DNA of 64,000 nt from Kineosporia mesophila (GTDB lineage: Bacteria; Actinomycetota; Actinomycetes; Actinomycetales; Kineosporiaceae), in the NCBI RefSeq assembly GCF_021129235.1, contig NZ_JAJOMA010000004.1, positions 300,437 to 364,436 of the forward strand, in the 5' to 3' direction. A model generated the notes under the pieces. The model did not search any database and had not been told where the DNA came from. It saw nothing but the letters and a program-made list of their open reading frames with translations. Numbering within the stretch: the first letter of the stretch is position 1; each line of letters opens with the position of its first letter. Below, piece by piece: positions 1-8,126 of the stretch. The position numbers and the translations under genes were made by a program.

Positions 1-58
1 TCTGGGTTGACGCCCACGAGTCCCACTCCTTGGTTCTGACTCAACACGCAAACACGAC

Positions 59-89
59 GAAGGGCCGCCCCGATAACGGGACGGCCTTC
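59..89 (-). terminator. Probable terminator after rpmG
   Basis: An imperfect hairpin (left arm 59-72, loop ATAA 73-76, right arm 77-89) lies just past the rpmG stop. The arms pair apart from one bulged G and one mismatch. The sequence beyond it on the minus strand is only moderately T-rich, so this is a likely but not strong intrinsic terminator. Confidence 0.5.
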
Positions 90-101
90 CGACGGAACAA
101 C

Positions 102-272
102 CTAGCGGGTCTCGCGGTGCGCCGTGTGGCTGGTGCAGCGCGGGCAGAACTTCTTCAGTTCCATCCGGTCCGGGTTGTTACGCCGGTTCTTCTTGGTGAT
201 GTAGTTGCGCTCCTTGCACTCGACGCACGCCATGGTGATCTTGGGACGGACGTCGGCGGACTTGCTGGCCAC
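102..272 (-). CDS. rpmG: 50S ribosomal protein L33
   Basis: A 56-residue basic protein with the L33 sequence. It carries two CxxC pairs (CVEC near residues 16-19, CPRC near 43-46), so it is the zinc-binding C+ form of L33, a structural protein of the large ribosomal subunit. The start is GTG (272-270), preceded by GAAAGAGG at a normal distance. It lies directly downstream of tRNA-Thr and tRNA-Met on the same strand, and the three may share a transcript. Actinobacteria often also carry a zinc-free L33 paralogue elsewhere; none is visible in this window. Confidence 0.95.
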   Translation of the reverse strand: MASKSADVRPKITMACVECKERNYITKKNRRNNPDRMELKKFCPRCTSHTAHRETR

Positions 273-341
273 GGCTGTGCCTCTTTCAGATGGAGTCGCT
301 GTCGATGAGGATCGATCTGCGCGGTATGGATAACTTCAGAG

Positions 342-414
342 TAGCGAGGACGGGACTTGAACCCGTGACACAACGATTATGAGTCGTTTGCTCTACCAAC
401 TGAGCTACCCCGCC
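342..414 (-). tRNA. tRNA-Met (CAT)
   Basis: A 73-nt cloverleaf on the minus strand with acceptor arm GGCGGGG pairing with CCTCGCT, D arm TAGCTCAG, anticodon loop with CAT, and T-arm GGGTTCAAGTCCC. The first acceptor pair is G-U rather than the 1-72 mismatch of an initiator, so this is an elongator tRNA-Met. CCA is not encoded. Confidence 0.93.
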
Positions 415-447
415 AGGAGCGGCCTCGCTCTGAACAAGACCAACCAG

Positions 448-520
448 AGCCCCGATAGGGAATCGAACCCTAGACCTTCTCCTTACCATGGAGACGCTCT
501 ACCGACTGAGCTATCGGGGC
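448..520 (-). tRNA. tRNA-Thr (GGT)
   Basis: A 73-nt cloverleaf with acceptor arm GCCCCGA/TCGGGGC, anticodon stem TCTCC/GGAGA around loop ATGGTAA (anticodon GGT), and T-arm GGGTTCGATTCCC. It sits 33 bp upstream of tRNA-Met on the same strand, so the two are probably processed from one precursor that may run on into rpmG. Confidence 0.93.
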
Positions 521-562
521 CTGCCTTCCGGGCGGTGTCTTTCTCCCCGGCGGGCTTCGCCA

Positions 563-568
563 ACAGTA
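563..568 (-). promoter_or_regulatory. Possible -10 element for the tRNA-Thr/tRNA-Met/rpmG unit
   Basis: TACTGT on the minus strand fits the TAnnnT pattern and lies 42 bp upstream of the tRNA-Thr 5' end, a suitable distance for a short precursor leader. No clear -35 box was found. Confidence 0.3.
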
Positions 569-634
569 CAGGATCCGGGGCCCGAGACAGAAATCGGCGC
601 CCGCGCGCCCCGCCCGGACTGCCGTCTTCGCAGC

Positions 635-1327
635 TCAGGCCGGTACCGGCGGCCCGTCCGGGTCGGGGAAGACCAGAGTCCCGGGTACCGCGAATCCGCG
701 AAAGACCATGCGCAGCAGTTGCCGGTAGCCGACCTCGGCATCGCCCGAATTCCGCCGCCCGGCCAGCTCCAGCGCGACCGCGCCGTGCACCGCGCTCCAG
801 ACCTGCTGGGCGATCAGCTCCGGGTCACCCGCGGTGAAGTACCCGGCCGCGATCAGCCCGGCCACGCGGTCGACGAGCACGGCGAACGATCCGTCGAGGC
901 AGGCCGCCAGTTCGGGCGAGAGATCTTCACCCCCGAGCCGGTCGCCGAACATCAGGGCGTAGTGCGACCGGTGCGAGAGCGCGTACTCCCGGTACCGCAC
1001 CCCGGCCAGCCACATCCGGGTGATCGCGTCGGTCTCCCCGGGGGCCGCGATCGCCTCGGTCAGCCCCGTGAACCCTCGCATCAGCAGCGCCCCGACCAGA
1101 CCGTCCTTGCTGCCGAACCGGTTGTAGACGCCCATCGGTGCCACGCCGGCCTCGGTCGCCACCGCCCGCACGGTCACGCCGCCCGGCCCCTCACGCACCA
1201 GGACCGCCTCGGCGGCATCCGTCAGCGCCGCCTCCAGATCCCGGCTGGAAGTGCGCGCTCTTCTGCCCTGACCAGCAGCTTTACGTTCGCTCAACGTCGT
1301 CCTCCGCTCTGCTCCGACCGCGCCCAT
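635..1327 (-). CDS. TetR-family transcriptional regulator
   Basis: A 230-residue protein with an N-terminal TetR helix-turn-helix (residues about 30-80, including VTVRAVATEAGVAPMGVYNRF) and a C-terminal ligand domain of the WHG type seen in many actinobacterial TetR proteins. It is divergent from the MFS exporter at 1419, with a shared inverted repeat between them, the usual arrangement for a repressor of an efflux pump that also controls itself. The start is ambiguous. ATG at 1327 has GGGGAGG immediately adjacent, while TTG at 1294 has AGCGGAGG at good spacing. The open frame runs back to 1717, but that part overlaps the MFS gene and is not coding. The ligand is unknown. Confidence 0.88.
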   Translation of the reverse strand: MGAVGAERRTTLSERKAAGQGRRARTSSRDLEAALTDAAEAVLVREGPGGVTVRAVATEAGVAPMGVYNRFGSKDGLVGALLMRGFTGLTEAIAAPGETDAITRMWLAGVRYREYALSHRSHYALMFGDRLGGEDLSPELAACLDGSFAVLVDRVAGLIAAGYFTAGDPELIAQQVWSAVHGAVALELAGRRNSGDAEVGYRQLLRMVFRGFAVPGTLVFPDPDGPPVPA

Positions 1328-1370
1328 CCTCCCCCACGCAACCGGACGGGTTGACGAACGGGGGAACTTA

Positions 1371-1408
1371 TTAGAACGTTGTGCCATAACTATAGGACAT
1401 TGTTCTAA
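1371..1408. promoter_or_regulatory. Operator-like inverted repeat between TetR and MFS genes
   Basis: TTAGAAC (1371-1377) is mirrored by GTTCTAA (1402-1408). The match extends to 10 of 12 positions per half-site (TTAGAACnnTGT). The 38-bp element covers TATAGT/TATAGG -10-like hexamers on both strands and abuts the AAGGAG ribosome site of the exporter. Binding of the adjacent TetR protein is inferred from position and symmetry. Confidence 0.65.
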
Positions 1409-1418
1409 GGAGTTGGCC

Positions 1419-2972
1419 GTGCCCGAGGAAGCCCCGATCCCCCACCGCTGGTGGATGCTCGCCGTGCTGTGCCTGAGCGTGTTGCTGGTCACGGTCGACA
1501 ACACCATCGTCAACGTCGCCCTCCCCACCCTGAGCCGGGACCTCTCGGCCTCGACCAGCGGACTGCAGTGGATCGTCGACGCATACACGCTGGTCTTCGC
1601 CAGCCTCCTGCTGCTGACCGGCCACCTCGGCGACCGCTTCGGCCGGCTGCGCACCCTGCAGGTGGGCCTGGTGCTCTTCGGGCTGACCTCGTTCGCCGCC
1701 TCGCTGGCCACCGGCACCGAGCAGCTGATCGCCGGGCGCGCCGCGATGGGCGTGGCCGCGGCGCTGATCTACCCCGCGACCCTGGGCCTGCTCACCAACA
1801 TCTTCACCGACGCCCGGGAGCGGGCCACGGCCATCGGCATCTGGGCCGGCATCTCCGGCCTGGCGGTGGCGATCGGGCCGGTCAGCGGGGGTGTGCTGCT
1901 GGAGCACTTCGACTGGAGCGCGGTGTTCCTGGTGAACCCGCCGATCGTGGTGATCGCCCTGGTCGCCGGCCGGCTCCTGCTGCGCGAGTCCCAGGACCCG
2001 CACACCGCAGGCTTCGACCTACTCGGCGCCCTGGGCTCGGTCGCCTTCACCGCCACGCTGGTGTGGACCCTGATCGAAGCCCCGAACCAGGGCTGGACCT
2101 CACCGGCCACGATCACCGGGTTCGTCGTCACCGCCGTGCTTCTCGTGGCGTTCGTCACCTGGGAGGCCCGGCACCCGCAGCCGCTGCTCGACGTGGCCCT
2201 GTTCCGGAACCCGCGTTTCAGCGCCGCCAGCGGGGCGATCACCGCGGCGTTCTTCGCGCTCTTCGGCTTCATCTTCCTGATCACCCAGTACTTCCAGGCC
2301 GTACAGGGCTGGAGCGCGCTCCGCTCGGGCCTGGCCACCCTGCCGTTCGCCCTGGTCACCGGGGCCCTGTCGCCGGTCGCGATCCTGTTGATGAAGCGCC
2401 TGGGCACCACCGTGGTGGTGGCCGGCGGCCTGGCGCTGATGTCGGCCGGCTTCTTCCTGGCCTCCACGGTGACCCTGGAATCGCACTACTGGGGCTCGAT
2501 CATCGCCGCGATGGCGCTGATGGCCGGCGGCCTGGCGATGAGCACCGGCCCGGCCACCGACGCCATCCTCGGGGCCCTGCCGCGGGAGAAGGCCGGCGTG
2601 GGCTCGGCCGTCAACGACACCACCCGCGAGGTCGGCGGCACCCTCGGCGTGGCCGTGCTGGGTTCGGTGATGAGCTCGTTCTACGGCAGCCACGTGCACG
2701 ACACCCTGCTCGGCCTGGGCGTCGGCGGTGAGGCCGCGGACAGCGCCCGGGAGTCGGTGATGGCCGGTCTCGGGGTGGTCTCCGGGCTGCCCGCGTCGGT
2801 GGCCGGGCCGGCCACCACCGCCGTACGGCAGTCGTTCATCGACGGGCTCCAGGCCGGATCGCTGATCGCCTCCGGCGTCGCCGCCCTCGCGGCGGTCGCC
2901 GCGGCCCTGCTCCTGCCGGCCCGGCACCGGGACGAGGTGAGCGATCAGGTGACTGAGCTCACCCCGGTGTGA
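1419..2972 (+). CDS. MFS multidrug exporter, DHA2 (14-TM, QacA/EmrB) type
   Basis: A 517-residue, highly hydrophobic protein of the length usual for 14-helix drug:H+ antiporters. It shows the family motif DNTIVNVALPTL near the first helix, GDRFGRLR in the first cytoplasmic loop, and WRWVFL-like SAVFLVNPP near the fifth helix. It should sit in the plasma membrane and export a toxic compound. GTG at 1419 is chosen because AAGGAG lies 6 nt upstream; TTG at 1413 is too close to that site. It is divergent from the TetR gene and probably repressed by it. The substrate cannot be read from the sequence. Confidence 0.9.
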   Translation: MPEEAPIPHRWWMLAVLCLSVLLVTVDNTIVNVALPTLSRDLSASTSGLQWIVDAYTLVFASLLLLTGHLGDRFGRLRTLQVGLVLFGLTSFAASLATGTEQLIAGRAAMGVAAALIYPATLGLLTNIFTDARERATAIGIWAGISGLAVAIGPVSGGVLLEHFDWSAVFLVNPPIVVIALVAGRLLLRESQDPHTAGFDLLGALGSVAFTATLVWTLIEAPNQGWTSPATITGFVVTAVLLVAFVTWEARHPQPLLDVALFRNPRFSAASGAITAAFFALFGFIFLITQYFQAVQGWSALRSGLATLPFALVTGALSPVAILLMKRLGTTVVVAGGLALMSAGFFLASTVTLESHYWGSIIAAMALMAGGLAMSTGPATDAILGALPREKAGVGSAVNDTTREVGGTLGVAVLGSVMSSFYGSHVHDTLLGLGVGGEAADSARESVMAGLGVVSGLPASVAGPATTAVRQSFIDGLQAGSLIASGVAALAAVAAALLLPARHRDEVSDQVTELTPV

Positions 2973-3005
2973 CCCCCGGACGCCGCGCCGGCCGAGATGG
3001 ACGCG

Positions 3006-3036
3006 AGGACGCCGCCGGTGGTGCCGGCGGCGTCCT
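3006..3036. terminator. Bidirectional terminator between MFS and YajQ genes
   Basis: A 13-bp perfect stem (3006-3018 with 3024-3036, loop TGGTG) lies between two convergent genes. The stem base reads AGGACGC...GCGTCCT, the same ends as the hairpins at 23819 and 59609. Confidence 0.75.
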
Positions 3037-3056
3037 TCCTCCGGTTCGCGGAAACC

Positions 3057-3551
3057 TCAGCGGTAGTTCACGAACTGCAGGGCGACGTCCAGGTCCGCGC
3101 CCTTGAGCAGCGCGATGACTTCCTGGAGGTCGTCCCGGTTCTTGCTGGAGACGCGCATCTCCTCGCCGGTGATCTGGGACTTGACGCCCTTCGGGCCCTC
3201 GTCCCGGATGATCTTGCCGATCTTCTTGGCGATCTCCTGGCTGAGACCCTCCTTGATCTCGGACTCCATCCGGTACTCCTTGCCGGAAGCCTTCGGCTCG
3301 CCGGACTCCAGCACCTTGAGCGAGACCCCGCGCTTGATCAGCTTGCTCTGGAACACGTCCAGGACCGCGGTCACCCGCTCCTCGCTGTTCGCCTTGATGA
3401 CGACCGTCGTCTCACCGCTCCACTCGATCGAAGCGCCGACGCCCTTGAAGTCGTACCGCTGGGCGATCTCCTTCTCCGCCTGGTTGAGCGCGTTGTCGAC
3501 CTCCTGCCGGTCGACCTTGCTGACCACATCGAACGACGAATCGCTGGCCAA
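3057..3551 (-). CDS. YajQ-family nucleotide-binding protein (UPF0234)
   Basis: A 164-residue protein matching YajQ along its whole length: it opens with [18 protein letters not shown], carries QRYDFKG and ends VALQFVNYR. YajQ proteins are small cytosolic proteins with two ferredoxin-like folds that bind nucleotides or RNA, and some bind cyclic di-GMP; the role in actinobacteria is not established. The start is TTG at 3551, because AAGGAG lies 6 nt before it and the family N-terminus begins at this point. The open frame extends upstream to 3641 without family similarity. It is a single gene divergent from tRNA-Tyr. Confidence 0.92.
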   Translation of the reverse strand: MASDSSFDVVSKVDRQEVDNALNQAEKEIAQRYDFKGVGASIEWSGETTVVIKANSEERVTAVLDVFQSKLIKRGVSLKVLESGEPKASGKEYRMESEIKEGLSQEIAKKIGKIIRDEGPKGVKSQITGEEMRVSSKNRDDLQEVIALLKGADLDVALQFVNYR

Positions 3552-3702
3552 GAGAAGCTCCTTGATGCTTGCTAGTGGGTTGTTCACAGAGGATCGCACC
3601 GGGTGCGCGCCGGCCCCGGAGGGAACGGATGCGCGAAACACCCGCGATCCTTGCTATCCTCGCATCCGCCGGACGGGCTTACGGGCCCGCACGGTGGAGC
3701 AC

Positions 3703-3784
3703 GGCCGGTTGCCCGAGTGGCCAAAGGGATCTGACTGTAAATCAGACGGCTCAGCCTACGCAGGTTCGAACCCTGCACCGGCCA
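3703..3784 (+). tRNA. tRNA-Tyr (GTA)
   Basis: An 82-nt class II tRNA with a long variable arm. The acceptor arm is GGCCGGT/ACCGGCC with discriminator A, the anticodon is GTA in loop CTGTAAA, and the T-arm is CAGGTTCGAACCCTG. An extended -10-like TTGCTATCCT (3651-3660) lies 43 bp upstream. Confidence 0.95.
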
Positions 3785-3792
3785 CGTGCACC

Positions 3793-3825
3793 AGAACGGC
3801 CCCTGACCTCGTCAGGGGCCGTTCT
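3793..3825. terminator. Terminator after tRNA-Tyr and the PaiB-like gene
   Basis: A perfect 15-bp stem (3793-3807 with 3811-3825) with a CTC loop, followed by GCTTT on the plus strand. It sits between the plus-strand tRNA-Tyr and the minus-strand gene ending at 3835, so it can serve both. Confidence 0.85.
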
Positions 3826-3834
3826 GCTTTGGCC

Positions 3835-4458
3835 TCAGTGCCCCACCATCCGGGCCCCGTCCACATCACCCTCGGCCCGCAGCCCCGCCGCGACGCCCTG
3901 CCGATCCGCCTCCGGCTTGTTCTGGCCGAACTTGGACTTCGCCTCGATCCGGGTGATCCGCATCTCGACCCCGACGACCGCGCGCAGCTGCCCGGCGACG
4001 AAGGCGGCCGGGGCGTCGTCGAACTTCCACGGCTTCTCGCGGCCGGCCTCGTGCTTGTCCGTGAGCCGGCGCACCAGCGAGTCGAGCCAGGCCGGGTCGT
4101 CGTGCCAGACCAGCTCGCCGTACACGTGGGCGGTGAGGTAGTTCCAGGTCGGCACCACCCGGCCGTGCTCGGCCTTGGAGGCGTACCAGGAGGGTGTGAC
4201 GTAGTGGTCGGGTCCGCGCACGATCACCAGCGACTCACCGGTCGCCGGCTGCTGCCAGTGCGGGTTGTTGCGGGCCACGTGCCCGAGCAGGGCGCCGTGC
4301 CCACCCGCGGCGGGCTCGAACAGCAGCGGGAGCAGGGTGGCGACCAGTCCCTGCGCGGTCGGGGTGATCAGGTCGGCCGCGCCGTGGCGGTGCAGGAGAT
4401 TGCTCACCTGCTCGTCATCGGCGGCGAAATACGTGGGGACGTACATGGGCACGATCAT
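3835..4458 (-). CDS. PaiB-like FMN-binding protein
   Basis: A 207-residue protein with the PaiB / FMN-binding negative regulator pattern: it begins MYVPTYF, has GHVARNNPHW near residue 60, VIVRGPDHYVTPSWY near 85 and VPTWNY near 105, and ends with KFGQNKPEADRQGV. The fold is a flavin-binding split barrel. Bacillus PaiB is linked to repression of sporulation and protease genes, but actinobacterial members may simply be flavin-dependent enzymes. The start at 4458 has AGGGTGA 7 nt upstream; an internal ATG at 4446 is also possible. It is divergent from the Nudix gene. Confidence 0.88.
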   Translation of the reverse strand: MIVPMYVPTYFAADDEQVSNLLHRHGAADLITPTAQGLVATLLPLLFEPAAGGHGALLGHVARNNPHWQQPATGESLVIVRGPDHYVTPSWYASKAEHGRVVPTWNYLTAHVYGELVWHDDPAWLDSLVRRLTDKHEAGREKPWKFDDAPAAFVAGQLRAVVGVEMRITRIEAKSKFGQNKPEADRQGVAAGLRAEGDVDGARMVGH

Positions 4459-4596
4459 GCGCGGGTCACCCTGGGCGGTCCACGGCCAATCGGGAGAGGC
4501 TGGCCGGGGAGGGTGTGGGTCGATCCGGTGAACTCCTGCGCGCGGACGGGCTGTCAGCTTGCCCGCCGGGATCGGGGAGGTGTTCGATCGATCATC

Positions 4597-5163
4597 GTGA
4601 CCACCGGCGATTTCGTGACCGACCTGCCCAGCCTCGATGACGACCTGCTCACCGAGGGTGCGCCCGAGGCCGAGTTCAACCCGGGCATCTCGTCCCGGCT
4701 GCCGTCGAAGAACGTGGCGGCGGCCGCCCTGATCCGGGACGGGCAGGGCCGGGTGCTGCTGCTGGAGGCCGTCTACAAGCCCACCTGGGTGATGCCCGGC
4801 GGCGCGGTGGAGGACAACGAGGATCCACGCCTGGGCTGTGCCCGGGAGCTGACCGAGGAGCTCGGGCTGGAGCGCGAGCCGGGTCGGCTGCTGGTCGTGG
4901 ACTGGGTGCCGCGCCACGGGGTGTGGCGCGACCAGATCCAGTTCGTCTTCGACGGGGGCGTGCTCGACCAGGCGGCGATCGACGGGCTGGTGCTGCAGGA
5001 GAGCGAGCTGCGGGCCGCCCGTCTCGTGGCTCCCGCGGACCTGGGGAGCGCCCCGCTCACGCCCTCGCTGACCCGCCGGTTGCAGCAGGCGATCGAGGCG
5101 CAGGAACGGGGCACCACCGAGTACACGACCTACGGCCGCCCGGGCCGTCAAGCCACCCGTTAA
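4597..5163 (+). CDS. Nudix hydrolase
   Basis: A 188-residue protein with a perfect Nudix box (Gx5Ex7REUxEExGU) spanning about residues 68-90: GAVEDN, then E, then REL and EELG at the right spacing. Such proteins hydrolyse nucleoside diphosphates linked to another group, with Mg2+ bound by the REUxEE glutamates. The substrate cannot be assigned. The GTG at 4597 has only a distant GGGGAGG, and GTG at 4615 is an alternative start. Its TAA stop overlaps the stop of the convergent dioxygenase gene by 3 bp. Confidence 0.88.
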   Translation: MTTGDFVTDLPSLDDDLLTEGAPEAEFNPGISSRLPSKNVAAAALIRDGQGRVLLLEAVYKPTWVMPGGAVEDNEDPRLGCARELTEELGLEREPGRLLVVDWVPRHGVWRDQIQFVFDGGVLDQAAIDGLVLQESELRAARLVAPADLGSAPLTPSLTRRLQQAIEAQERGTTEYTTYGRPGRQATR

Positions 5164-6038
5164 GCCACCTGGAACGAGCGCTTCGACAGGCCCCACATGT
5201 AGCCCTCGATGGTCGTGGTGACCGGGGCCTCGGGGTTCGAGGCCGCGCCCAGGGTGATGAACGCGGGCACGAAGTGCTCGACGGTGGGGTGGGAGTAGGG
5301 CAGGCCGGGAGCGCGCTTCAGGTAGTTCATCAGCGTGTCCACGTCGCCGCGGGCCAGTGCGTCCTGGGCCCAGGCGTCGAAGTCGGCCGACCAGCCGGGG
5401 ATCTTGCCCATCATCGCGTCGCGGGTCAGGAACGGCAGGCCGTGCGTCATGAAGCCGGAGCCGATGATCATGACGCCCTCCTCCCGCAGCGGGCGCAGGC
5501 GACGGCCGAGGTCCAGCAGCTTCGCCGGGTCGTGCGTCGGGATACTCAGCTGGAGCACCGGCACGTCGCCCAGCGGGTACATGACCTTCAGCGGCACCCA
5601 GGCACCGTGGTCGAGGCCGCGGCTCTGGTGCTGGTGCACCGTCTCGACGTCCGGGAAGACCGACGCGACCAGGCGGCCCAGTTCCGAGGCGTCGGGTGTG
5701 CCGTACTGCATCTCGAAGTAGCGCCGGGCGAACCCGCCGAAGTCGTAGACCAGTGGGGTGTTGGCGAACGGGCTGGTCAGGCTGAGCGGCGCCGACTCCC
5801 AGTGCGCGCTGATGATCAGGATGCTCTTCGGCTTGGGCATCCGGCGGGCCCAGGCGTGGAGCTGGTCCATCCAGTCGCCGTCGTCGAACAGCGGGGGCGC
5901 CCCGTGGGAGAGGTACAGCGCGGGCAGCGCGCCGTCCTGCGGGGTCCAGGGTCGCTGGGCCCGGCTGGTGGCCAGCGCCCCGGGAAGGAAGGCGTCGAAG
6001 GCCGCACCGGGTGCTGTGGGATCCACCGTGGTCGTCAT
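5160..6038 (-). CDS. LigB/DODA-type extradiol ring-cleavage dioxygenase
   Basis: A 292-residue protein of the class III extradiol dioxygenase family, close to YgiD / 4,5-DOPA dioxygenase. It shows LYLSHGAP (metal-binding His near residue 44), ISAHWES (second His near 77), GLDHGAWVPL (near 145) and PYSHPTVEHFVPA near the C-terminus. It is expected to cleave a catechol-type ring with non-haem iron or zinc; the substrate is unknown. The promoter just upstream suggests the mRNA starts at the ATG, which would explain the lack of a Shine-Dalgarno site. It is divergent from the GH26-like gene. Confidence 0.87.
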   Translation of the reverse strand: MTTTVDPTAPGAAFDAFLPGALATSRAQRPWTPQDGALPALYLSHGAPPLFDDGDWMDQLHAWARRMPKPKSILIISAHWESAPLSLTSPFANTPLVYDFGGFARRYFEMQYGTPDASELGRLVASVFPDVETVHQHQSRGLDHGAWVPLKVMYPLGDVPVLQLSIPTHDPAKLLDLGRRLRPLREEGVMIIGSGFMTHGLPFLTRDAMMGKIPGWSADFDAWAQDALARGDVDTLMNYLKRAPGLPYSHPTVEHFVPAFITLGAASNPEAPVTTTIEGYMWGLSKRSFQVA

Positions 6039-6045
6039 GTACTTG

Positions 6046-6074
6046 ACGATAAAAGCATTTAGTTGAACGGTCAA
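6046..6074 (-). promoter_or_regulatory. Near-consensus promoter for the dioxygenase gene, with flanking inverted repeat
   Basis: On the minus strand a -35 TTGACC (6074-6069) is followed, after 17 bp, by a -10 TATCGT (6051-6046). The -10 ends 7 nt before the ATG at 6038, so the transcript is probably leaderless. CTTGAC (6042-6047) and GTCAAG (6070-6075) form an inverted repeat around the promoter that could be a repressor site. Confidence 0.6.
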
Positions 6075-6233
6075 GCATTGGACGAGAGCAGTCGCGGCCG
6101 TCCGGGTGACCCGGATCGGTGGTTCCGTGGTGCGGCCGTGAATCATCACTGCCACTCTCAGCGGAATCACCGTGATCACGGGGCACTCTCAAGGCCGGAA
6201 GAAGCGCCCGATCCGTCGAAAGGCTTTGCGACC

Positions 6234-7517
6234 ATGCGTGCCACGCCCTCTGATGACGCCCCGCGTCCCGAGGCCCCTCCCGAAGGCCGGCACGCCGCGT
6301 CCGCAAGCGACCCCGCGACGCCGGCCACGGCGTCCACCATGGGCGAAGGCGACCTGCCGACCCGACCGGTGCCCGTCGGCCCCGCCGGTACCGAACCGCC
6401 CCGGCCCCCCGGGCCACCCGCGTCCCCTGCTCCGACCGGCCCGAATCGCCGGCTGCTCCTCGGAGCCGGCGCCGCCGCGGCCGCGCTGGCCCTGATCGGC
6501 GTGATCTTCGTCGCCACCCGCGGCCCGGACGACGGCGACAGCGGCGCCACGCCCACCGCGAGCGCGTCGGCCTCGGCCGCCACTACCTCGGGTACGAAGT
6601 TCGGCGTGTTCAAGCAGACGTCGGCGGACGAGGTGGCCGCCTACGAGCAGTGGCTCGGCACGGACGTCAGCTACGTGGTCGACTTCTCGGCCCGTGAGAC
6701 CTGGGACAACATCGCCGACCCGCAGTACCTGCTGGACGAGTGGAAGGACACCCCGTACCGGCTGGTCTACGCGGTGGCGATGCTGCCCACCGACGGCAGC
6801 GGCAACCTTCGGTCGGGCGCGAACGGGGAGTACAGCCAGTACTTCCAGACCCTGGCGCAGAACCTGGTCGCGGGCGGTCAGGAAGACGCGATCCTGCGGG
6901 TGGGCTGGGAGTTCAACCTGTCCGACTGGCCCTGGGCCTCGAAGGACTCGGCGAGCTGGAAGAGCTACTACCGCAACATCGTCGAGACGATGCGGGCGGT
7001 GCCGGGGGCGAACTTCGAGTTCGACTGGAACGTCAACAACGGCTCCAACGCCTACGACGCGGCGGATTACTACCCCGGTGACGACGTGGTCGACTACGTC
7101 GGGGTGGACGCCTACGACGTGTCGGGCAAGGCCTATCCGTACCCGGACACCTGCGACAGCGCCTGCTACGTGAAGCACCAGAAGCGGGCCTGGGACGAGT
7201 CCGTCTACGGCGGGGACCGGGGCCTGAAGTACTGGTCGAGCTTCGCCCAGGAGCACGGGAAGCGACTCACCCTGCCGGAGTGGGGGGTGTGGCAGCGCCC
7301 GGACGGCATCGGCGGCTCGGACGACCCGGACTACATCCAGCGGATGTACGACTTCATCACCGACCCGGTCAACAACGTGGCGTACGCCTCGTACTTCGAG
7401 TACGACTACAGCGACGGCTCGGGCGGGCAGCACAGCCTGGAGAACTCGTTCCCGAACAGCGCGGCGAAGTTCAAGGAACTGTTCGTCCCGCTCTACCGGG
7501 GGTCCACGTCGTCGTGA
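6234..7517 (+). CDS. Membrane-anchored glycoside hydrolase, GH26-like (beta-mannanase type)
   Basis: A 427-residue protein with a proline-rich cytoplasmic N-terminus (1-75), one membrane helix (about 78-100) and a Ser/Thr/Ala linker to residue 122. The extracellular catalytic domain resembles GH26 (beta)8-barrel enzymes: ILRVGWEFN carries the candidate acid/base Glu and LTLPEWGVW the candidate nucleophile Glu. Tryptophan and tyrosine are abundant, as expected for sugar binding. It may act on cell-surface or environmental mannan-like glycan. The start at 6234 is the first ATG giving a compact N-terminus; the frame is open back to 6063. It stands alone, divergent from the dioxygenase gene. Confidence 0.72.
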   Translation: MRATPSDDAPRPEAPPEGRHAASASDPATPATASTMGEGDLPTRPVPVGPAGTEPPRPPGPPASPAPTGPNRRLLLGAGAAAAALALIGVIFVATRGPDDGDSGATPTASASASAATTSGTKFGVFKQTSADEVAAYEQWLGTDVSYVVDFSARETWDNIADPQYLLDEWKDTPYRLVYAVAMLPTDGSGNLRSGANGEYSQYFQTLAQNLVAGGQEDAILRVGWEFNLSDWPWASKDSASWKSYYRNIVETMRAVPGANFEFDWNVNNGSNAYDAADYYPGDDVVDYVGVDAYDVSGKAYPYPDTCDSACYVKHQKRAWDESVYGGDRGLKYWSSFAQEHGKRLTLPEWGVWQRPDGIGGSDDPDYIQRMYDFITDPVNNVAYASYFEYDYSDGSGGQHSLENSFPNSAAKFKELFVPLYRGSTSS

Positions 7518-7655
7518 GGAACGCTGCCTGCACGTAGCAGTGCCTCGTCCGGGCTAAGATCCTTCCGGACCTTTGTGAAGCAGTCGTAAAGATCCATTTC
7601 CTGGCGGGACCCCCCTAATCCTCCCGCCCTGTGATGGATGGGGAAGTACGACTGC

Positions 7656-8072
7656 ATGACGACCACAGGCCGTCCGCCGAGGCCCGACACCGCCCAGCCG
7701 GAGAGGCTCCAGAGTTCCACTCCTCTGCGTGAGTTACTGAACACCATGATCGGCCTGCTGCTCGGCGAGATCGGTGACGGCGTCGAGACCGACCACCTCA
7801 GGCGATACGTGGGTCCGCTGACCATGTGCCTGGCGCTGGACCGGGATCTCGACGACCAGGCCGGTCAGGCCCGCGACGCGGTGTCGCAGGTCCAGATCCA
7901 GCAGATGAGTGATCTGGCGACCGGGATGATCATGGCGCGGCTGGGATGCGACGCGTCCACCGCCCGCACCCTGCTCGCGGGGTGGCTGGACAAGAAGGGG
8001 CTGGAGTCGGCCTCCCTGACGCCCGCCGAGGTGAAGTCCCTGCTGGAAGAGCCGGATCTCGAGAAGTTCTGA
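7656..8072 (+). CDS. Small protein with an ANTAR-like C-terminal segment
   Basis: A 138-residue protein. Residues about 85-125 (ATGMIMARLGC followed by a helix with TARTLLAGWL) resemble the three-helix ANTAR RNA-binding domain, which binds paired hairpins in nascent RNA to prevent termination. There is no recognisable receiver or GAF domain in the N-terminal half, so this could be a free-standing ANTAR-like protein or a chance similarity. The start at 7656 has GGGGAAG 9 nt upstream; an in-frame ATG at 7638 would add six residues. It is followed by a strong terminator. Confidence 0.5.
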   Translation: MTTTGRPPRPDTAQPERLQSSTPLRELLNTMIGLLLGEIGDGVETDHLRRYVGPLTMCLALDRDLDDQAGQARDAVSQVQIQQMSDLATGMIMARLGCDASTARTLLAGWLDKKGLESASLTPAEVKSLLEEPDLEKF

Positions 8073-8078
8073 GATACG

Positions 8079-8114
8079 ACGAAGCCCCCGGAGCGACGGC
8101 TCCGGGGGCTTCGT
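8079..8114. terminator. Bidirectional terminator between the ANTAR-like gene and htpX
   Basis: A perfect 16-bp stem (8079-8094 with 8099-8114) with a four-base GACG loop, placed between two convergent genes. It is among the strongest hairpins in the window. Confidence 0.85.
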
Positions 8115-8126
8115 CTGTTCACTTCC

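Noticed and set aside
1328..1717. An N-terminal extension of the TetR frame
   Set aside because: It overlaps the MFS gene and the operator, and TetR similarity begins after 1327.
3103..4596. An upstream extension of the Nudix frame across 1.5 kb
   Set aside because: It runs antisense through the YajQ and PaiB genes and over tRNA-Tyr; protein-family similarity starts only after 4597.
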